Counted from the first letter of the stretch, positions 10,168 through 20,409 are shown. The stretch is DNA of 64,000 bases from an uncultured bacterium (GCA_905215115.1 CAJMOP010000001.1:1-64000); one strand, 5' to 3'. Notes: a model not told the origin generated them from the sequence alone. A program made the numbers and translations.

Positions 10168-13047
10168 ATGTCTGATTCTTCTATCGTTATTCGCGGCGCC
10201 CGTGAGCACAACCTCCGTGATATCGATGTTTCCATTCCGCGTGACCAACTCGTGGTCATTACCGGTCTTTCTGGCTCGGGCAAGAGTTCGCTGGCATTTG
10301 ACACTATCTATGCCGAGGGCCAGCGTCGATACGTCGAGAGTCTTTCGAGCTATGCGCGCCAGTTCTTGGGACAGATGGACAAACCCGACTTGGATTCAAT
10401 CGACGGCCTTTCGCCGGCGGTGTCGATCGACCAAAAGACGACGTCTAAAAACCCTCGCTCGACGGTTGGCACCGTAACCGAGATTTATGACTATCTGCGC
10501 CTGCTGTTCGCCCGTGTGGGCACCCCGCACTGTCCCGAATGCGGCCGTGTCATTGAGCGCCAGACGACCGACCAGGTTGCCGACAAGGTCTTGACGGCGG
10601 GGGAGGGCCGCCGCGCGTTTGTGCTGGCACCGGTGGTGCGCGGGCGAAAAGGCGAGTACACCAAACTGTTTGAGGATCTTCGCGCCGAGGGCTTTAGCCG
10701 CGTGCGTGTCGACGGTGAAGTGCGCTCGCTCGACGATCCGATCGATCTGGACAAGAAGTTCAAGCACGATATCGAGGTCGTGGTCGACCGCATCGTGATC
10801 CGTGAGAACTCTCTGGGCCGTATCGCCGAGTCTGTTGAGCAGGCGACCGTGCTGGCGCACGGCAATGTGAACGTATACTTGCTGCCCGACCGCGACGCTC
10901 CCGAGGGGACCGAAGGCGAGTTGCTGGAGTATTCGCTGGCGTTAGCGTGCCCGGAGCATGGGCACTCCATCGATGACCTGCAGCCGCGTGATTTCTCGTT
11001 CAACGCGCCCTATGGCGCGTGCCCAGAGTGCGATGGCCTGGGCTTTAAGAAGACGGTCGATGCCGAGGCCCTAATCGAAGACCCCTCGAAGTCGATCGCC
11101 GACGGGGTCTTTGGCAGCCTGTTTGGCAACTCTAACTACTATCCACAGATTTTCGCTGCGGTCTGCAAACACTTTAAGGTGAGCGTCGATACGCCGTGGG
11201 AGGATCTGCCTCCGCGGGTGCGTCGCGCGTTTTTAGACGGCATGGGCGACCAGAAGATTTCGGTCGACTATCAAAAGCTCGATGGGCGCCGCAGCCAGTG
11301 GGACACCAAGTTCTCGGGCGTGCGCAATATCCTGTACGAGCGCTATACCGAGACGACGAATGAGAACACCAAGGCGCGCTTGGAGAAGTACATCCGCGAG
11401 GAGCCGTGCTCGAGCTGCCACGGCGCTCGTTTGCGCCCCGAGATGCTCGCCGTCACCGTGGGCGGCAAGTCCATTTACGAGGTCTGCTGCCTATCGTGCC
11501 GTGAGTCGCTCGAGTTTTTTGAGGGCCTGGAACTCACCGAGCGCCAACAGTTTATCGGCGGGCGCATCGTCAAGGAAATCCTGGAGCGCTTGCGTTTTCT
11601 GGTCGATGTCGGACTCGACTATCTGACCCTCGATCGTGCCTCGGCGACGCTTTCCGGAGGCGAGGCCCAGCGCATTCGCCTGGCAACGCAGATCGGCGCC
11701 GGCCTCATGGGTGTCCTGTACATTTTGGACGAGCCATCGATTGGCCTCCATCAGCGCGATAACGAGCGCCTGATCAAGACGCTTGAGCGCCTACGCGATA
11801 TCGGCAATACCGTCATCGTCGTCGAGCATGATGAGGATACGATTCGTGCTGCCGACTATGTGATCGACATGGGCCCCGGCGCGGGCGTGAACGGCGGACA
11901 CGTAGTCGCGGCGGGAACGCCTGCCGATATCATGGCGTGTCCCGAGTCGATGACGGGCGCTTATCTGACCGACAAACGAATGATCCGGGTTCCCGATGAA
12001 CGCCGCAAGCCCGGTCGCGGCCGCCTTAAGATCACGGGCGCCCGCGCCAACAACCTCAAAAACGTTACCGCCAAGATCGAGTTTGGTACGCTTACGGTTG
12101 TTACCGGCGTGTCGGGATCGGGTAAGAGCTCCCTGGTTACCGATACCATCGCACCTGCCCTTACGAATGCCATTCATCGTTCGACGCGTCCTGTGGGCCC
12201 GTATAAGAAAATCGAGGGCATCGAGTGCATCGATAAGGTTATCGATATCGACCAGTCGCCGATTGGCCGCACGCCGCGTTCCAACCCTGCTACGTACATT
12301 GGCCTGTGGGATGATCTGCGCGCGCTGTTTGCGAGCACACCGGAGTCGAAGGCGCGCGGCTACTCGCCGGGTCGTTTCTCCTTTAATGTGAGTGGCGGGC
12401 GCTGTGAGGCGTGCAAGGGCGACGGACAGATCAAGATCGAGATGCACTTCCTTCCCGATATCTATGTCCCCTGTGAGGTCTGCGGCGGTAAACGCTACAA
12501 CCGCGAGACGCTTGAGGTCACCTACCGTGGCAAGACCATCTCGGACGTGCTCGACATGAGCGTCACCGAGGCGCTGGCCTTCTTTGGGAATATCCCGCAG
12601 ATTAAGCGCAAGCTCCAGACGCTGTACGATGTAGGCTTGGGCTACGTGAGCCTGGGCCAGCCCGCCACGACGCTCTCGGGCGGCGAGGCGCAGCGTGTGA
12701 AGCTCGCCAAGGAGCTTCATCGACGCCAGACGGGCAAGACGTTCTATATTTTGGACGAGCCGACGACCGGCCTTCATTTTGAGGACGTCCGCCAGCTGCT
12801 CGATGTGCTGCAGCGCTTGGTCGATGCGGGCAACACGGTGCTGGTGATTGAACACAACCTTGATGTCATCAAGGTTGCCGACCGCCTAATCGATATGGGC
12901 CCCGAGGGCGGTAACGGCGGCGGAACCGTCGTGGTTTCGGGCACACCGGAGCAGGTTGCGGACTGTCCGCAGAGTTATACGGGCAAGTTTTTGGCGCCGT
13001 TGCTCAGGCGTGACCGGGAGCGTCAGGCTCAACTTGATGCTCAATAA
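10168..13047 (+). CDS. uvrA: Excinuclease ABC subunit A
   Basis: UvrA is the DNA-damage sensor ATPase that loads UvrB. The 959-aa protein contains two ABC modules: Walker [10 protein letters not shown] (about residue 31) with signature [12 protein letters not shown], and Walker [10 protein letters not shown] (about 650) with signature [12 protein letters not shown]. Zinc-finger CxxC pairs are visible ([21 protein letters not shown] and CEVCGGKRY). ATG 10168 follows AAGGAG with a 5-nt spacer; the open frame extends to 10102 but without a comparable site. Length fits the family (about 940-960). Confidence 0.97.
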   Translation: MSDSSIVIRGAREHNLRDIDVSIPRDQLVVITGLSGSGKSSLAFDTIYAEGQRRYVESLSSYARQFLGQMDKPDLDSIDGLSPAVSIDQKTTSKNPRSTVGTVTEIYDYLRLLFARVGTPHCPECGRVIERQTTDQVADKVLTAGEGRRAFVLAPVVRGRKGEYTKLFEDLRAEGFSRVRVDGEVRSLDDPIDLDKKFKHDIEVVVDRIVIRENSLGRIAESVEQATVLAHGNVNVYLLPDRDAPEGTEGELLEYSLALACPEHGHSIDDLQPRDFSFNAPYGACPECDGLGFKKTVDAEALIEDPSKSIADGVFGSLFGNSNYYPQIFAAVCKHFKVSVDTPWEDLPPRVRRAFLDGMGDQKISVDYQKLDGRRSQWDTKFSGVRNILYERYTETTNENTKARLEKYIREEPCSSCHGARLRPEMLAVTVGGKSIYEVCCLSCRESLEFFEGLELTERQQFIGGRIVKEILERLRFLVDVGLDYLTLDRASATLSGGEAQRIRLATQIGAGLMGVLYILDEPSIGLHQRDNERLIKTLERLRDIGNTVIVVEHDEDTIRAADYVIDMGPGAGVNGGHVVAAGTPADIMACPESMTGAYLTDKRMIRVPDERRKPGRGRLKITGARANNLKNVTAKIEFGTLTVVTGVSGSGKSSLVTDTIAPALTNAIHRSTRPVGPYKKIEGIECIDKVIDIDQSPIGRTPRSNPATYIGLWDDLRALFASTPESKARGYSPGRFSFNVSGGRCEACKGDGQIKIEMHFLPDIYVPCEVCGGKRYNRETLEVTYRGKTISDVLDMSVTEALAFFGNIPQIKRKLQTLYDVGLGYVSLGQPATTLSGGEAQRVKLAKELHRRQTGKTFYILDEPTTGLHFEDVRQLLDVLQRLVDAGNTVLVIEHNLDVIKVADRLIDMGPEGGNGGGTVVVSGTPEQVADCPQSYTGKFLAPLLRRDRERQAQLDAQ

Positions 13048-13067
13048 ATAGGCGATTCAGTTTATGG

Positions 13068-13098
13068 GCGCCATCGACTCCTTGTGATTCGATGGCGC
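13068..13098 (+). terminator. Hairpin after uvrA, possible terminator
   Basis: A perfect 10-bp stem GCGCCATCGA / TCGATGGCGC with an 11-nt loop lies 20 nt after the uvrA stop. Only TTGCTG follows, not a T-run, so efficient intrinsic termination is uncertain. Confidence 0.45.
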
Positions 13099-13179
13099 TT
13101 GCTGTGTCGAAGTGACGTATGCAGCCGAATTGGACATATACTTAATCCTCGCGTCCGAATGCGAGGGAAAGGATATGTC

Positions 13180-13680
13180 ATGGCAAGGGCTGTAAAGACG
13201 CCAAAAACCAATGCGATGCGCGAGCTGGAAAGCGCCGACATTTCCTATGTTCTACATACGTACGAAGACGATGGTGATGAGTCGGCGGGCCTGGGGGTCG
13301 CGATTTCGGAGCAGCTTGGCGAGGAGCCCGGTCAAGGATTTAAGACCTTGGTCTGCGTGACGCCGTCCAACGACCACGTCGTGTGCTGCATCCCTGTTGC
13401 CGACGAGCTCGATCTAAAGTCCGCTGCGCGTGCCGCGGGGGAGAAGTCCTTGGCCATGATGCATGTGAAGGATTTGCTTGCGGCGACTGGCTACGTTCGC
13501 GGCGGCTGCAGTCCGGTCGGTATGAAAAAACGTTACCGGACGCTCATTGATGAGACATGTGTCCTTTGGGATACCATTTTTATTTCGGGAGGCAAGCGTG
13601 GTTATCAGCTCGAGCTTGCACCTGATGATTTAATTGCATTTTGCGGGGCGACGGTCGCCCCAATTACGAGAGAGGACTGA
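13180..13680 (+). CDS. YbaK/EbsC-type aminoacyl-tRNA deacylase
   Basis: Predicted trans-editing enzyme that hydrolyses mischarged Cys-tRNA(Pro) or a similar aminoacyl-tRNA. The 166-aa protein shows the YbaK fold signatures: FKTLVCV, the conserved Lys region of AAGEKSLAMM, LLAATGYVRGGCSPVGMKK, and a late FISGGKRGYQLELAPDDL segment. ATG 13180 with AAAGGA upstream is chosen over upstream in-frame codons that would run through a promoter-like region. It is followed by murJ after 3 nt, so the two are probably co-transcribed. Confidence 0.88.
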   Translation: MARAVKTPKTNAMRELESADISYVLHTYEDDGDESAGLGVAISEQLGEEPGQGFKTLVCVTPSNDHVVCCIPVADELDLKSAARAAGEKSLAMMHVKDLLAATGYVRGGCSPVGMKKRYRTLIDETCVLWDTIFISGGKRGYQLELAPDDLIAFCGATVAPITRED

Positions 13681-13683
13681 GCG

Positions 13684-15366
13684 ATGCCGCAGGAAGAATT
13701 GAAGTGCGGAGCTCATTTTGCAAAAGAATCTGCGCCTCAGACACCCTCATCCGAAACTTCTTCGTCGCGAGACGACACTGACGACATGGGCTCGTCGGAC
13801 TACTCCACGGTTGGTCGTTCCGCCGGGCTTATGACCATCCTGACCATCGTGTCTCGCGTCACCGGTTTTATCCGCACGTGGGCAATGGCGGCCGCTATCG
13901 GCATGTCGCTGCTCTCGTCTTCCTATCAGGTCGCCAACAACCTGCCCAATATGCTCTACGAACTCGTGATGGGCGGCATGCTCGTGACGGCGTTTTTGCC
14001 CGTGTACATGGGCGTGAGGCGTGAGCAGGGTCGCGAGGCCTCTAACGAGTACGTGGGCAACCTGCTCGGTATTCTGCTATTGGTGCTGGGTGGCATTTCG
14101 TTGCTGGGGACCGTGTTCGCCCCGGGCTTTATCTGGACGCAATCGTTCCTTTCGGGTGACGGCGGCAGCATGGATACCGCTGCGTTCATGTTCCGTTTCT
14201 TTGCCATCCAGATTCTGTTTTATGGTTTGGGCTCGGTGTTTTCGGGCGTCCTCAACGCACACCGCGACTACTTCTGGTCGACGTTTGCCCCGGTCCTCAA
14301 CAATGTGATCGTCATTGCGAGCTTTATGGGCTTTGCGCCCGTGTCCGCACAGTTTGGCGAACGTGCCGGCATCATCTTGATTGCGGCCGGTACGACCCTC
14401 GGTGTCTTTGTTCAGATGGCATGTCAGATCCCCGCGCTTGGCAAGCACGGCGTGCATCCCCATATCCATATCGACTTTAAGGACCCCGCACTGCGCCAGA
14501 CGATTGCGCTCGGTATCCCGACGCTGCTCGCCACGGTGTGCATGTTTGTCTCGACTTCTATCACCAACGCTGCTGCGCTGGTGGTCCAGCCCGAGACTGG
14601 TCCTTCCGTCATCGCCTATGCGCGCCTGTGGTACACGCTGCCCTACGCGCTGATTGCCGCCTCGCTTTCGACGGCGCTCTATACCGAGCTCTCTCACGAC
14701 GCACAGGAGAAGGATTACGACAGCGTCCGCACGGGCATTTCGCGTGGCGTCGCCCAGATGCTGTTCTTCCTGATTCCATTCGCGCTGTACCTGATTGTCT
14801 TCGCGCGTCCGCTCAACATGATCTACTGCGCTGGCAAGTTCGATGAGTCCGGTGTGGCGCTGGTGTCGGAGTTCCTTATCTACCTGGCACTTTCCCTGCC
14901 GCTCTACGGCGTGGTCGTGCTGATGCAGAAGAGCTTCTCTGCCTTGCTCGACATGAAGCCCTATAGCCGCTATTGTCTGTATTCCGCCATCGGCCAGGCC
15001 GGCTCGGTTCTGCTGTTTGGCGTTGTGCTGGGCTTCGGTATGCCGGCAATCGCGCTTTCGTATGTCGTCGACTACGTGATCTTGGTCGGTTGCTCGCTGT
15101 GGTGGCTGCGTCGTCGTCTGCGTGGTCTTCAGGTTAAATCTATCCTGCATGGCGGTTTCTTTGGCCTTTTGCTCGGTGGCCTGGGTGCTGCCGCAGGCGC
15201 CGGCGTCATGTGGGCGCTTGAGCACTTTGTCGGGGCACTTGGCGGCTCGATTCTGATTACTCTTGGCTACGTTTGCGTTGCGGGTGTCGTCTCGCTTGCT
15301 GTTACCTTTGGCCTTGCCGTCGTCCTTAAGATGCCCGAGGTCTCGGCGCTGATTCGTCGCAAGTAG
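13684..15366 (+). CDS. murJ: Lipid II flippase MurJ (MviN family)
   Basis: Membrane protein of 560 aa of the MOP exporter superfamily, predicted to flip lipid II for cell-wall synthesis. After a hydrophilic, Ser/Thr-rich N-terminal tail of about 40 residues come many hydrophobic segments (about 14). The first includes the conserved SAGLMTILTIVSRVTGFIRT, and NNLPNMLYELVMGGMLVTAFLP follows. The charged N-terminal extension is longer than in E. coli MurJ. The gene sits 3 nt after the YbaK-type gene, and uvrC starts directly after its stop codon. Confidence 0.9.
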   Translation: MPQEELKCGAHFAKESAPQTPSSETSSSRDDTDDMGSSDYSTVGRSAGLMTILTIVSRVTGFIRTWAMAAAIGMSLLSSSYQVANNLPNMLYELVMGGMLVTAFLPVYMGVRREQGREASNEYVGNLLGILLLVLGGISLLGTVFAPGFIWTQSFLSGDGGSMDTAAFMFRFFAIQILFYGLGSVFSGVLNAHRDYFWSTFAPVLNNVIVIASFMGFAPVSAQFGERAGIILIAAGTTLGVFVQMACQIPALGKHGVHPHIHIDFKDPALRQTIALGIPTLLATVCMFVSTSITNAAALVVQPETGPSVIAYARLWYTLPYALIAASLSTALYTELSHDAQEKDYDSVRTGISRGVAQMLFFLIPFALYLIVFARPLNMIYCAGKFDESGVALVSEFLIYLALSLPLYGVVVLMQKSFSALLDMKPYSRYCLYSAIGQAGSVLLFGVVLGFGMPAIALSYVVDYVILVGCSLWWLRRRLRGLQVKSILHGGFFGLLLGGLGAAAGAGVMWALEHFVGALGGSILITLGYVCVAGVVSLAVTFGLAVVLKMPEVSALIRRK

Positions 15367-17313
15367 GTGCGCGTGACCGGTCACGACAACATTCCAACGC
15401 TTGCCGAGCAGGTTTCGCGCGTTCCCACGCAGCCCGGCTGCTACCTTTGGAAAGACGCCAAGGGCGATGTCATCTACGTGGGCAAGGCGAAAAACCTGCG
15501 CGCCCGTATGCGTCAGTACGTGACGCTGCAGGACGAGCGCCAGAAGATCCCGCTGATGATGCAGCTGGTGGCGAGCTTTGACTATATCGTGGTGGAGACC
15601 GAGCACGAGGCGTTGGTGCTCGAGCGCAATTTGATTGGCCAGTACCATCCGTACTTTAACGTCGACCTCAAGGATGACAAGAGCTACCCCTTTATCGCCA
15701 TTACAAAGGGCGACCTGTATCCCGCTATCAAATACACGCGTGAGCGTCATAAGCCGGGAACGCGCTATTTTGGACCTTATACCGATAGCCGCGCGGCGCG
15801 TGAGACGATAGATACGCTGCGCAAGGTTATCCCCATCTGCTCCGCATCCTGTGCGGAGTGGCGTCGTTGTCGCCGTATCGTCGAGTCCCACAAGGGCGAG
15901 GAAGACATCGTCAATATGATTTGCGCGCAAAACGGGCGCCCCTGCTTTGACTACCATGTCGGGCGCGGCCCGGGTGCGTGTGTCGGCGCGATTTCCCCGG
16001 CAGACTATGCCAAGAACGTCAAGCGTGTCGAGCGCTTTTTGTCGGGCCATCGCAAGGATGTCGTCGATGAGTTGACCTCCGAGATGGCGGATGCCGCCGA
16101 GGCGCTCGACTTTGAGCGCGCGGCGCGCGTCAAACGTCGTTTGGAGGTCATCAGGGGTCTGGACGACCGCCAGCAAGTCGTTTTTCCCTCCAGTGTCGAT
16201 ATCGATGTCATCGGGTTCTATCGCGAGGAGACCATCTCCGCCGCTTGCGTCTTCGTCGTTCGCGAGGGCCGAACAGTTCGCACCTGCGAGTTCATTCTCG
16301 ACAAGGGCCTTGATGTTGACGAGGAAGAGCTCCAGTCGGGCTTTCTTAAGCGCTATTACGACGAGACGGCTGATATTCCAGCTGAGGTCAACCTTTCCGT
16401 CGAGCTTGAGGATGCGGAGGCGCTGGGGGAGTGGCTTGCGGGCAAACGCGAGCGTTCCTGCCATCTCCATAGGCCGCAGCGTGGCGAAAAGCACCGTCTG
16501 CTCGATATGGCATCCAAAAATGCGCGCCATGCACTCATGCGCTACATGATGCGTACGGGGTATGCCGACGACCGCACCAATCGGGCGCTCCTGGAGCTCG
16601 AAAGCGCGTTGGCGCTGCCATCGCCGCCGTTGCGTATCGAGTGCTTCGATATCTCTACGCTGCATGGCACCTTTACGGTCGCCTCGATGGTGGTGTTTAC
16701 CAACGGCCGCGCCGACAAGAGCCAGTACCGCCGCTTTAAAATCCAGGCCGAATTGGACGAGGCGAATGACTTCGTTTCGATGTCCGAGGTTTTGGGGCGT
16801 CGCTATGCTCCCGAGCGGATGGCCGACGAACGTTTTGGCTCGCGCCCCGATCTGCTTGTTGTCGACGGCGGCAAGCCGCAATTGACCGCTGCGATCAAGC
16901 AACTTGAGGCTCTTGGGCTCGATATACCAGTTTGTGGCCTGGCAAAGGCCGATGAGGAGGTTTTCGTGCCTTGGGACGAGACTCCAGTCGTGCTGCCGAC
17001 CGGGTCCGCGTCGCTCTATCTAATTAAACAGGTGCGCGATGAATCGCACCGTTTTGCCATCACGTTCCATCGCGAATTGCGCGATAAAGCCATGACGGTT
17101 TCGGTACTCGATGACGTTCCAGGCGTGGGACCCACCAGAAAACGTGCCCTTATGCGCCATTTTGGCTCGATGAAGCGTTTGCGCGCGGCGAGCGAGCAAG
17201 AGATCGCGGAAGTTCGAGGCGTTCCTGCCGATGTCGCCAAAGCGGTTCACGAGGCGCTCGTTGCATGGAATGCCGAGCGCGCCGAGGCGGCGGCAAAGCA
17301 ATCCGAAAACTGA
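15367..17313 (+). CDS. uvrC: Excinuclease ABC subunit C
   Basis: UvrC makes both incisions in nucleotide excision repair. The 648-aa protein has the N-terminal GIY-YIG nuclease (GCYLWKDAKGDVIYVGKAKN, about residues 21-40), a UVR motif near 220-250 (ALDFERAARVKRRLE), the RNase H-like endonuclease domain (FDISTLHGT, VVDGGKPQL) and C-terminal helix-hairpin-helix motifs (DDVPGVGPTRKRALM). GTG 15367 immediately follows the murJ stop; GTG 15373, two codons later, is an equally possible start. In many actinobacteria uvrC is followed by rapZ; here the nan operon lies between them. Confidence 0.96.
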   Translation: MRVTGHDNIPTLAEQVSRVPTQPGCYLWKDAKGDVIYVGKAKNLRARMRQYVTLQDERQKIPLMMQLVASFDYIVVETEHEALVLERNLIGQYHPYFNVDLKDDKSYPFIAITKGDLYPAIKYTRERHKPGTRYFGPYTDSRAARETIDTLRKVIPICSASCAEWRRCRRIVESHKGEEDIVNMICAQNGRPCFDYHVGRGPGACVGAISPADYAKNVKRVERFLSGHRKDVVDELTSEMADAAEALDFERAARVKRRLEVIRGLDDRQQVVFPSSVDIDVIGFYREETISAACVFVVREGRTVRTCEFILDKGLDVDEEELQSGFLKRYYDETADIPAEVNLSVELEDAEALGEWLAGKRERSCHLHRPQRGEKHRLLDMASKNARHALMRYMMRTGYADDRTNRALLELESALALPSPPLRIECFDISTLHGTFTVASMVVFTNGRADKSQYRRFKIQAELDEANDFVSMSEVLGRRYAPERMADERFGSRPDLLVVDGGKPQLTAAIKQLEALGLDIPVCGLAKADEEVFVPWDETPVVLPTGSASLYLIKQVRDESHRFAITFHRELRDKAMTVSVLDDVPGVGPTRKRALMRHFGSMKRLRAASEQEIAEVRGVPADVAKAVHEALVAWNAERAEAAAKQSEN

Positions 17314-17338
17314 ACACGCCTCTAAACAACTGATATAC

Positions 17339-17367
17339 ATGATTGCGTGATTTTCAATCATTTATTT
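17339..17367 (+). terminator. Weak A/T-rich terminator after uvrC
   Basis: A 7-bp stem ATGATTG / CAATCAT (17339-17345, 17355-17361) with a 9-nt loop is followed by TTATTT, 26 nt after the uvrC stop. The low stem stability limits confidence. Confidence 0.45.
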
Positions 17368-17407
17368 CACGGCGATTACCAGCCGATTTCGGGTTTAATT
17401 AACGCTA

Positions 17408-17415
17408 AAACGTTT
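17408..17415. promoter_or_regulatory. AAACGTTT palindrome, possible LacI-type half operator
   Basis: The 8-bp palindrome AAACGTTT has the central CG common in LacI-family operators. A longer version lies ahead of gap at 30042-30055. The site is short and could occur by chance. Confidence 0.25.
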
Positions 17416-17478
17416 GACTAGCCATGGTGAACAACCCTGCTATCCAGCGGGTTGACGAAGACTGATATCTCACCTCGT

Positions 17479-17559
17479 CGATACATACTGTCTGGCGAAT
17501 CGTTTGTCAATGAATTCGGTGAACGGTAGTAAATACCGTTCAAGCGTATGTATGTATCG
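17479..17559. repeat. 10-bp inverted repeat bracketing the nan operator
   Basis: CGATACATAC (17479-17488) and its exact reverse complement GTATGTATCG (17550-17559) are 61 nt apart and enclose the smaller palindrome at 17520-17542. The arms could be a second pair of protein sites or form a cruciform. The rest of the 365-nt gap between uvrC and the SBP gene holds only the weak terminator, an AAACGTTT site and a candidate promoter. Confidence 0.5.
17520..17542. promoter_or_regulatory. 23-bp operator-like palindrome ahead of nan operon
   Basis: TGAACGGTA gtaaa TACCGTTCA: two perfect 9-bp arms around a 5-nt centre, 62 nt upstream of the candidate promoter -10 and 137 nt before the first gene. This size and symmetry are typical of a dimeric repressor such as a GntR-family NanR. 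No such regulator is encoded in the window, so its identity is open. Confidence 0.6.
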
Positions 17560-17581
17560 GTCGCCGAGCGCGGCACCTCAG

Positions 17582-17609
17582 TTGGGTTCGTCGGTAGGTA
17601 AGGTATATA
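17582..17609 (+). promoter_or_regulatory. Candidate nan operon promoter
   Basis: TTGGGT (17582-17587), a 16-nt spacer and TATATA (17604-17609), about 70 nt before the first gene. The -35 is poor. Confidence 0.35.
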
Positions 17610-17678
17610 TCGTCCGCAAGTTGCGCGGGGGCACGTCTAGGCGCTCCCGGGTAAGATTCTCTATTGATAGGAGAAGAC

Positions 17679-19292
17679 ATGGCCATCATCAACAAGGGTA
17701 TGTCCAGGCGTTCGTTCCTCGGCCTCACCGGCAGCGTCGCTGCTGTCGCAGGGCTTGGTCTCACCGGCTGCGGTGGCAGCTCTAGCGACGAGGGTTCCGC
17801 TTCCGGTTCCGCCGATTCCGCCAACCGTGGCGGCGGCGTGATCACCGCTGGTTCCGCTTACGCTCCGTCCAGCTTCGACCCCGCCAGCACCGGCTCCGCT
17901 GTGGGCCTGGGTGCTAACTGGCACGTCGTCGAGGGCCTCTACGGCATCGATTACCACGACTACAGCACCTTCAACGAGCTCGCCACCGACGATCCCAAGT
18001 CTGTGGACGACACCACTTTCGAGGTCACCATCCGCAAGGGCGCCAAGTTCTCCGATGGCACTGAGGTCACCGCTGACGATGTCGTTGCCTCCTACACCGC
18101 TTGCGCCGCTTCCGCTACCTATGCTCCGTTCTTCCAGCCCTTCGAGTCCATCGAGGCCAAGGACGCCAGCACCGTGACGGTCAAGACCAAGGTCCCCAAC
18201 TTCTCCCTGCTCAAGGATCGTCTGGCCATCGTCCGCGTTACCCCGGCCACCCAGACCGAGGAGGATCGCGCCAAGCAGCCGATCGGCTCCGGCCCCTGGA
18301 TGTACGACTCTATCTCCGATACCGAGATCACCCTGGTTCCCAACCCCGAGTACGACGGTGAGTATGCTGCCGAGGATAAGAAGATCCAGTACAGCATCCT
18401 GACCGACCCCACCGCTCGCGTTACCGCTCAGCAGGAGGGCTCCACGCTCGTTATGGAGCTCGTTACCGCTGACGCCGTCGACCAGCTCGAGAGCGCCGGC
18501 TGCAAGATCGATAACGTTCAGGGTTTCGGCACCCGCTTCATCATGTTCAACGTCGCCAAGGAGCCTTGGAACAACGTCAAGGTCCGTCAGGCTGTCATGT
18601 ATGCGCTCGACACCGAGAAGATGGTCAGCAACACCTTCGCCGGCCTTGCCACCGCTGCCAGCTGCTACCTGCCCAAGAGCTTCACCAACTATCATGAGGC
18701 TTCCACGGTGTACAAGACCGACGCCAAGAAGGCTAAGAAGCTCATCGAGGAGTCTGGCATCACCCCGGGTGCCATCACCCTGCGCACCACCGACAACGAG
18801 CAGATTAAGGGCATGGCCGCCCAGGTCAAGAACGACCTCGACGCTCTCGGCTTCGATGTGACCATCCAGACCGATACCTCGCCGGCCACCTACGCTGCCA
18901 TCGACGGCGGCGAGGCCTACGATATCCTCCTTGCCCCTGGCGATCCTTCCTGCTTCGGCGCCGACCCCGACCTGCTGCTCAACTGGTGGTACGGCGACAA
19001 CGTCTGGATGCAGACCCGTTGCCCGTGGAAGGAGTCCGCTGAGTGGCAGAAGCTCCACAGTCTCATGGACGAGGCTCTTGCCGCCGAGGGCGACGAGCAG
19101 CAGAAGAAGTGGAACGAGTGCTTTGACATCATTGCCGACAACGCCGTTCTGTACCCCGTTGTCCACGTCAAGACCGTCTCCGCTTCCTGGGACGATCCGT
19201 CCACTGCGCCCAACGGCGAGGCCCTCGATGGCTTCAAGGGCATCGGCACGACGAGCATGTCCTTCAGGGGCGTTGCGACCGTCAAGGCGTAA
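17679..19292 (+). CDS. Family 5 (Dpp/Opp-type) solute-binding lipoprotein of nan operon
   Basis: Extracytoplasmic substrate-binding protein of 537 aa for the ABC importer encoded next. Its N-terminus has a twin-arginine-like SRRSFLG followed by a hydrophobic stretch and the lipobox LTGC (about residues 25-28), so it is probably a Tat-exported lipoprotein. The mature part matches the SBP_bac_5 family (FEVTIRKGAKFSDGTEVTADD; QPIGSGPW). The family usually binds peptides, but Dpp-type importers for sialic acid are known (SatABCD of Haemophilus ducreyi, nan importers of bifidobacteria), and the downstream nan genes favour sialic acid here. ATG 17679 has TAGGAGAAG upstream. An attenuator-like hairpin follows the gene, consistent with higher SBP expression. 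Confidence 0.85.
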   Translation: MAIINKGMSRRSFLGLTGSVAAVAGLGLTGCGGSSSDEGSASGSADSANRGGGVITAGSAYAPSSFDPASTGSAVGLGANWHVVEGLYGIDYHDYSTFNELATDDPKSVDDTTFEVTIRKGAKFSDGTEVTADDVVASYTACAASATYAPFFQPFESIEAKDASTVTVKTKVPNFSLLKDRLAIVRVTPATQTEEDRAKQPIGSGPWMYDSISDTEITLVPNPEYDGEYAAEDKKIQYSILTDPTARVTAQQEGSTLVMELVTADAVDQLESAGCKIDNVQGFGTRFIMFNVAKEPWNNVKVRQAVMYALDTEKMVSNTFAGLATAASCYLPKSFTNYHEASTVYKTDAKKAKKLIEESGITPGAITLRTTDNEQIKGMAAQVKNDLDALGFDVTIQTDTSPATYAAIDGGEAYDILLAPGDPSCFGADPDLLLNWWYGDNVWMQTRCPWKESAEWQKLHSLMDEALAAEGDEQQKKWNECFDIIADNAVLYPVVHVKTVSASWDDPSTAPNGEALDGFKGIGTTSMSFRGVATVKA

Positions 19293-19354
19293 GACTCGCT
19301 TGAGTCTGTATGCAGGATGTCGGTCGTTGGGACCGTATCCTCATAGTTGAAACA

Positions 19355-19388
19355 AAGACCCGGGCGACCTCGATGTCGCTCGGGTCTT
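19355..19388 (+). terminator. Attenuator-like hairpin between SBP and permease genes
   Basis: A 13-bp stem with one G-T wobble (AAGACCCGGGCGA / TCGCTCGGGTCTT) and an 8-nt loop, followed by TGTAAT. Placed where ABC operons often reduce downstream transcription. Confidence 0.55.
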
Positions 19389-19449
19389 GTAATGAGTATC
19401 CGTACTCATATACCAGTTGGTCCTACCGACAAAAGAAAGGGGAGAGAAC

Positions 19450-20406
19450 GTGAACAACTTGCTACGTTTGATTGGAAGGCGTCTTGTGGCGCTGCCGATC
19501 ATGGCATTGGGCGTCACCGTCCTGGTGTTCTTCCTTATGTCGTTCTCCAAGACCGACCCCGCCTACACGGCGTTGGGTGACGGTGCCTCGCCCGAGGCGG
19601 TTGCCGAGTACCATGAGAAGTATGGTCTGGACGACCCCTGGCCCGTGCGCTACGTGCGCTATATGGGCGATTTGATCCATGGCGACATGGGCACCTATGG
19701 TGCTGCTCGCAACTCCGTTGCCAAGCGCATCTCCACTGCCCTGCCCGTCACGATGCAGCTGACCTTCATCGGCCTTGCCATCGGTGCGGTCGTTTCGTTT
19801 TTGCTCGGCGTCATCGCGGCACTGTATCGCGACAAATGGCCGGACCAAGTGATCCGCGTCTTTTCCATCGCCGGCTTGGCAACCCCGTCGTTCTGGCTTG
19901 CCGTTCTGTTGATCCTGCTGTTCTCTTCCTACCTTAAGGTGCTTCCGGCATCGGGTGCTCTGCCTCACTTCACCACGAATCCGGCTGGTTATCTGGGCCG
20001 CATGATTATGCCCGCCATCGCCTTGGCATTTCCGCTGACGGGCCAGATGACTCGTATCGTGCGTACCGCCATGGTCGAGGAGCTCGACAAGGACTATGTC
20101 CGTATGGCTCGCGGTGCCGGCGTTCCCGAGAAGGTCGTCGTCGGTATCAACGTTCTTCGCAATGCGCTGATCACCCCGGTCACCACCCTCGGTCTTAAGA
20201 TCGGTTACCTCATGGGCGGCGCCGTCGTCATCGAGGTTATCTTCAACCTCCCCGGCATGGGCACCGCGATTCTGCAGGGCGTTCAGGGCAACGAGGCGAA
20301 CCTGGTTCAGGGCGTCGTTATCGTCGTTGCTCTTGCCTTCATCATCATCAACATCGTGGTTGACATGCTCTACCTGCTCATCAACCCGCGCATCAGGACG
20401 GTGTAG
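19450..20406 (+). CDS. ABC transporter permease, DppB type
   Basis: First inner-membrane permease of the nan-operon importer, 318 aa. It has the usual short N-terminal amphipathic start (RLIGRRLVALPIMALGVTVL), about six membrane segments and the cytoplasmic EAA-type loop (DYVRMARGAGVPEKVVV) that contacts the ATPase. The N-terminal FFLMSFSKTDPAYTAL loop and GDMGTY motif are typical of DppB. The start is GTG 19450 with AAAGGGGAGAG upstream. The next permease gene begins 3 nt after its stop. Confidence 0.9.
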   Translation: MNNLLRLIGRRLVALPIMALGVTVLVFFLMSFSKTDPAYTALGDGASPEAVAEYHEKYGLDDPWPVRYVRYMGDLIHGDMGTYGAARNSVAKRISTALPVTMQLTFIGLAIGAVVSFLLGVIAALYRDKWPDQVIRVFSIAGLATPSFWLAVLLILLFSSYLKVLPASGALPHFTTNPAGYLGRMIMPAIALAFPLTGQMTRIVRTAMVEELDKDYVRMARGAGVPEKVVVGINVLRNALITPVTTLGLKIGYLMGGAVVIEVIFNLPGMGTAILQGVQGNEANLVQGVVIVVALAFIIINIVVDMLYLLINPRIRTV

Positions 20407-20409
20407 ATT

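Noticed and set aside
14077..16902. A 941-codon open frame on the minus strand opposite murJ and uvrC
   Set aside because: Same shadow effect. It crosses two real genes and shows no protein family features.
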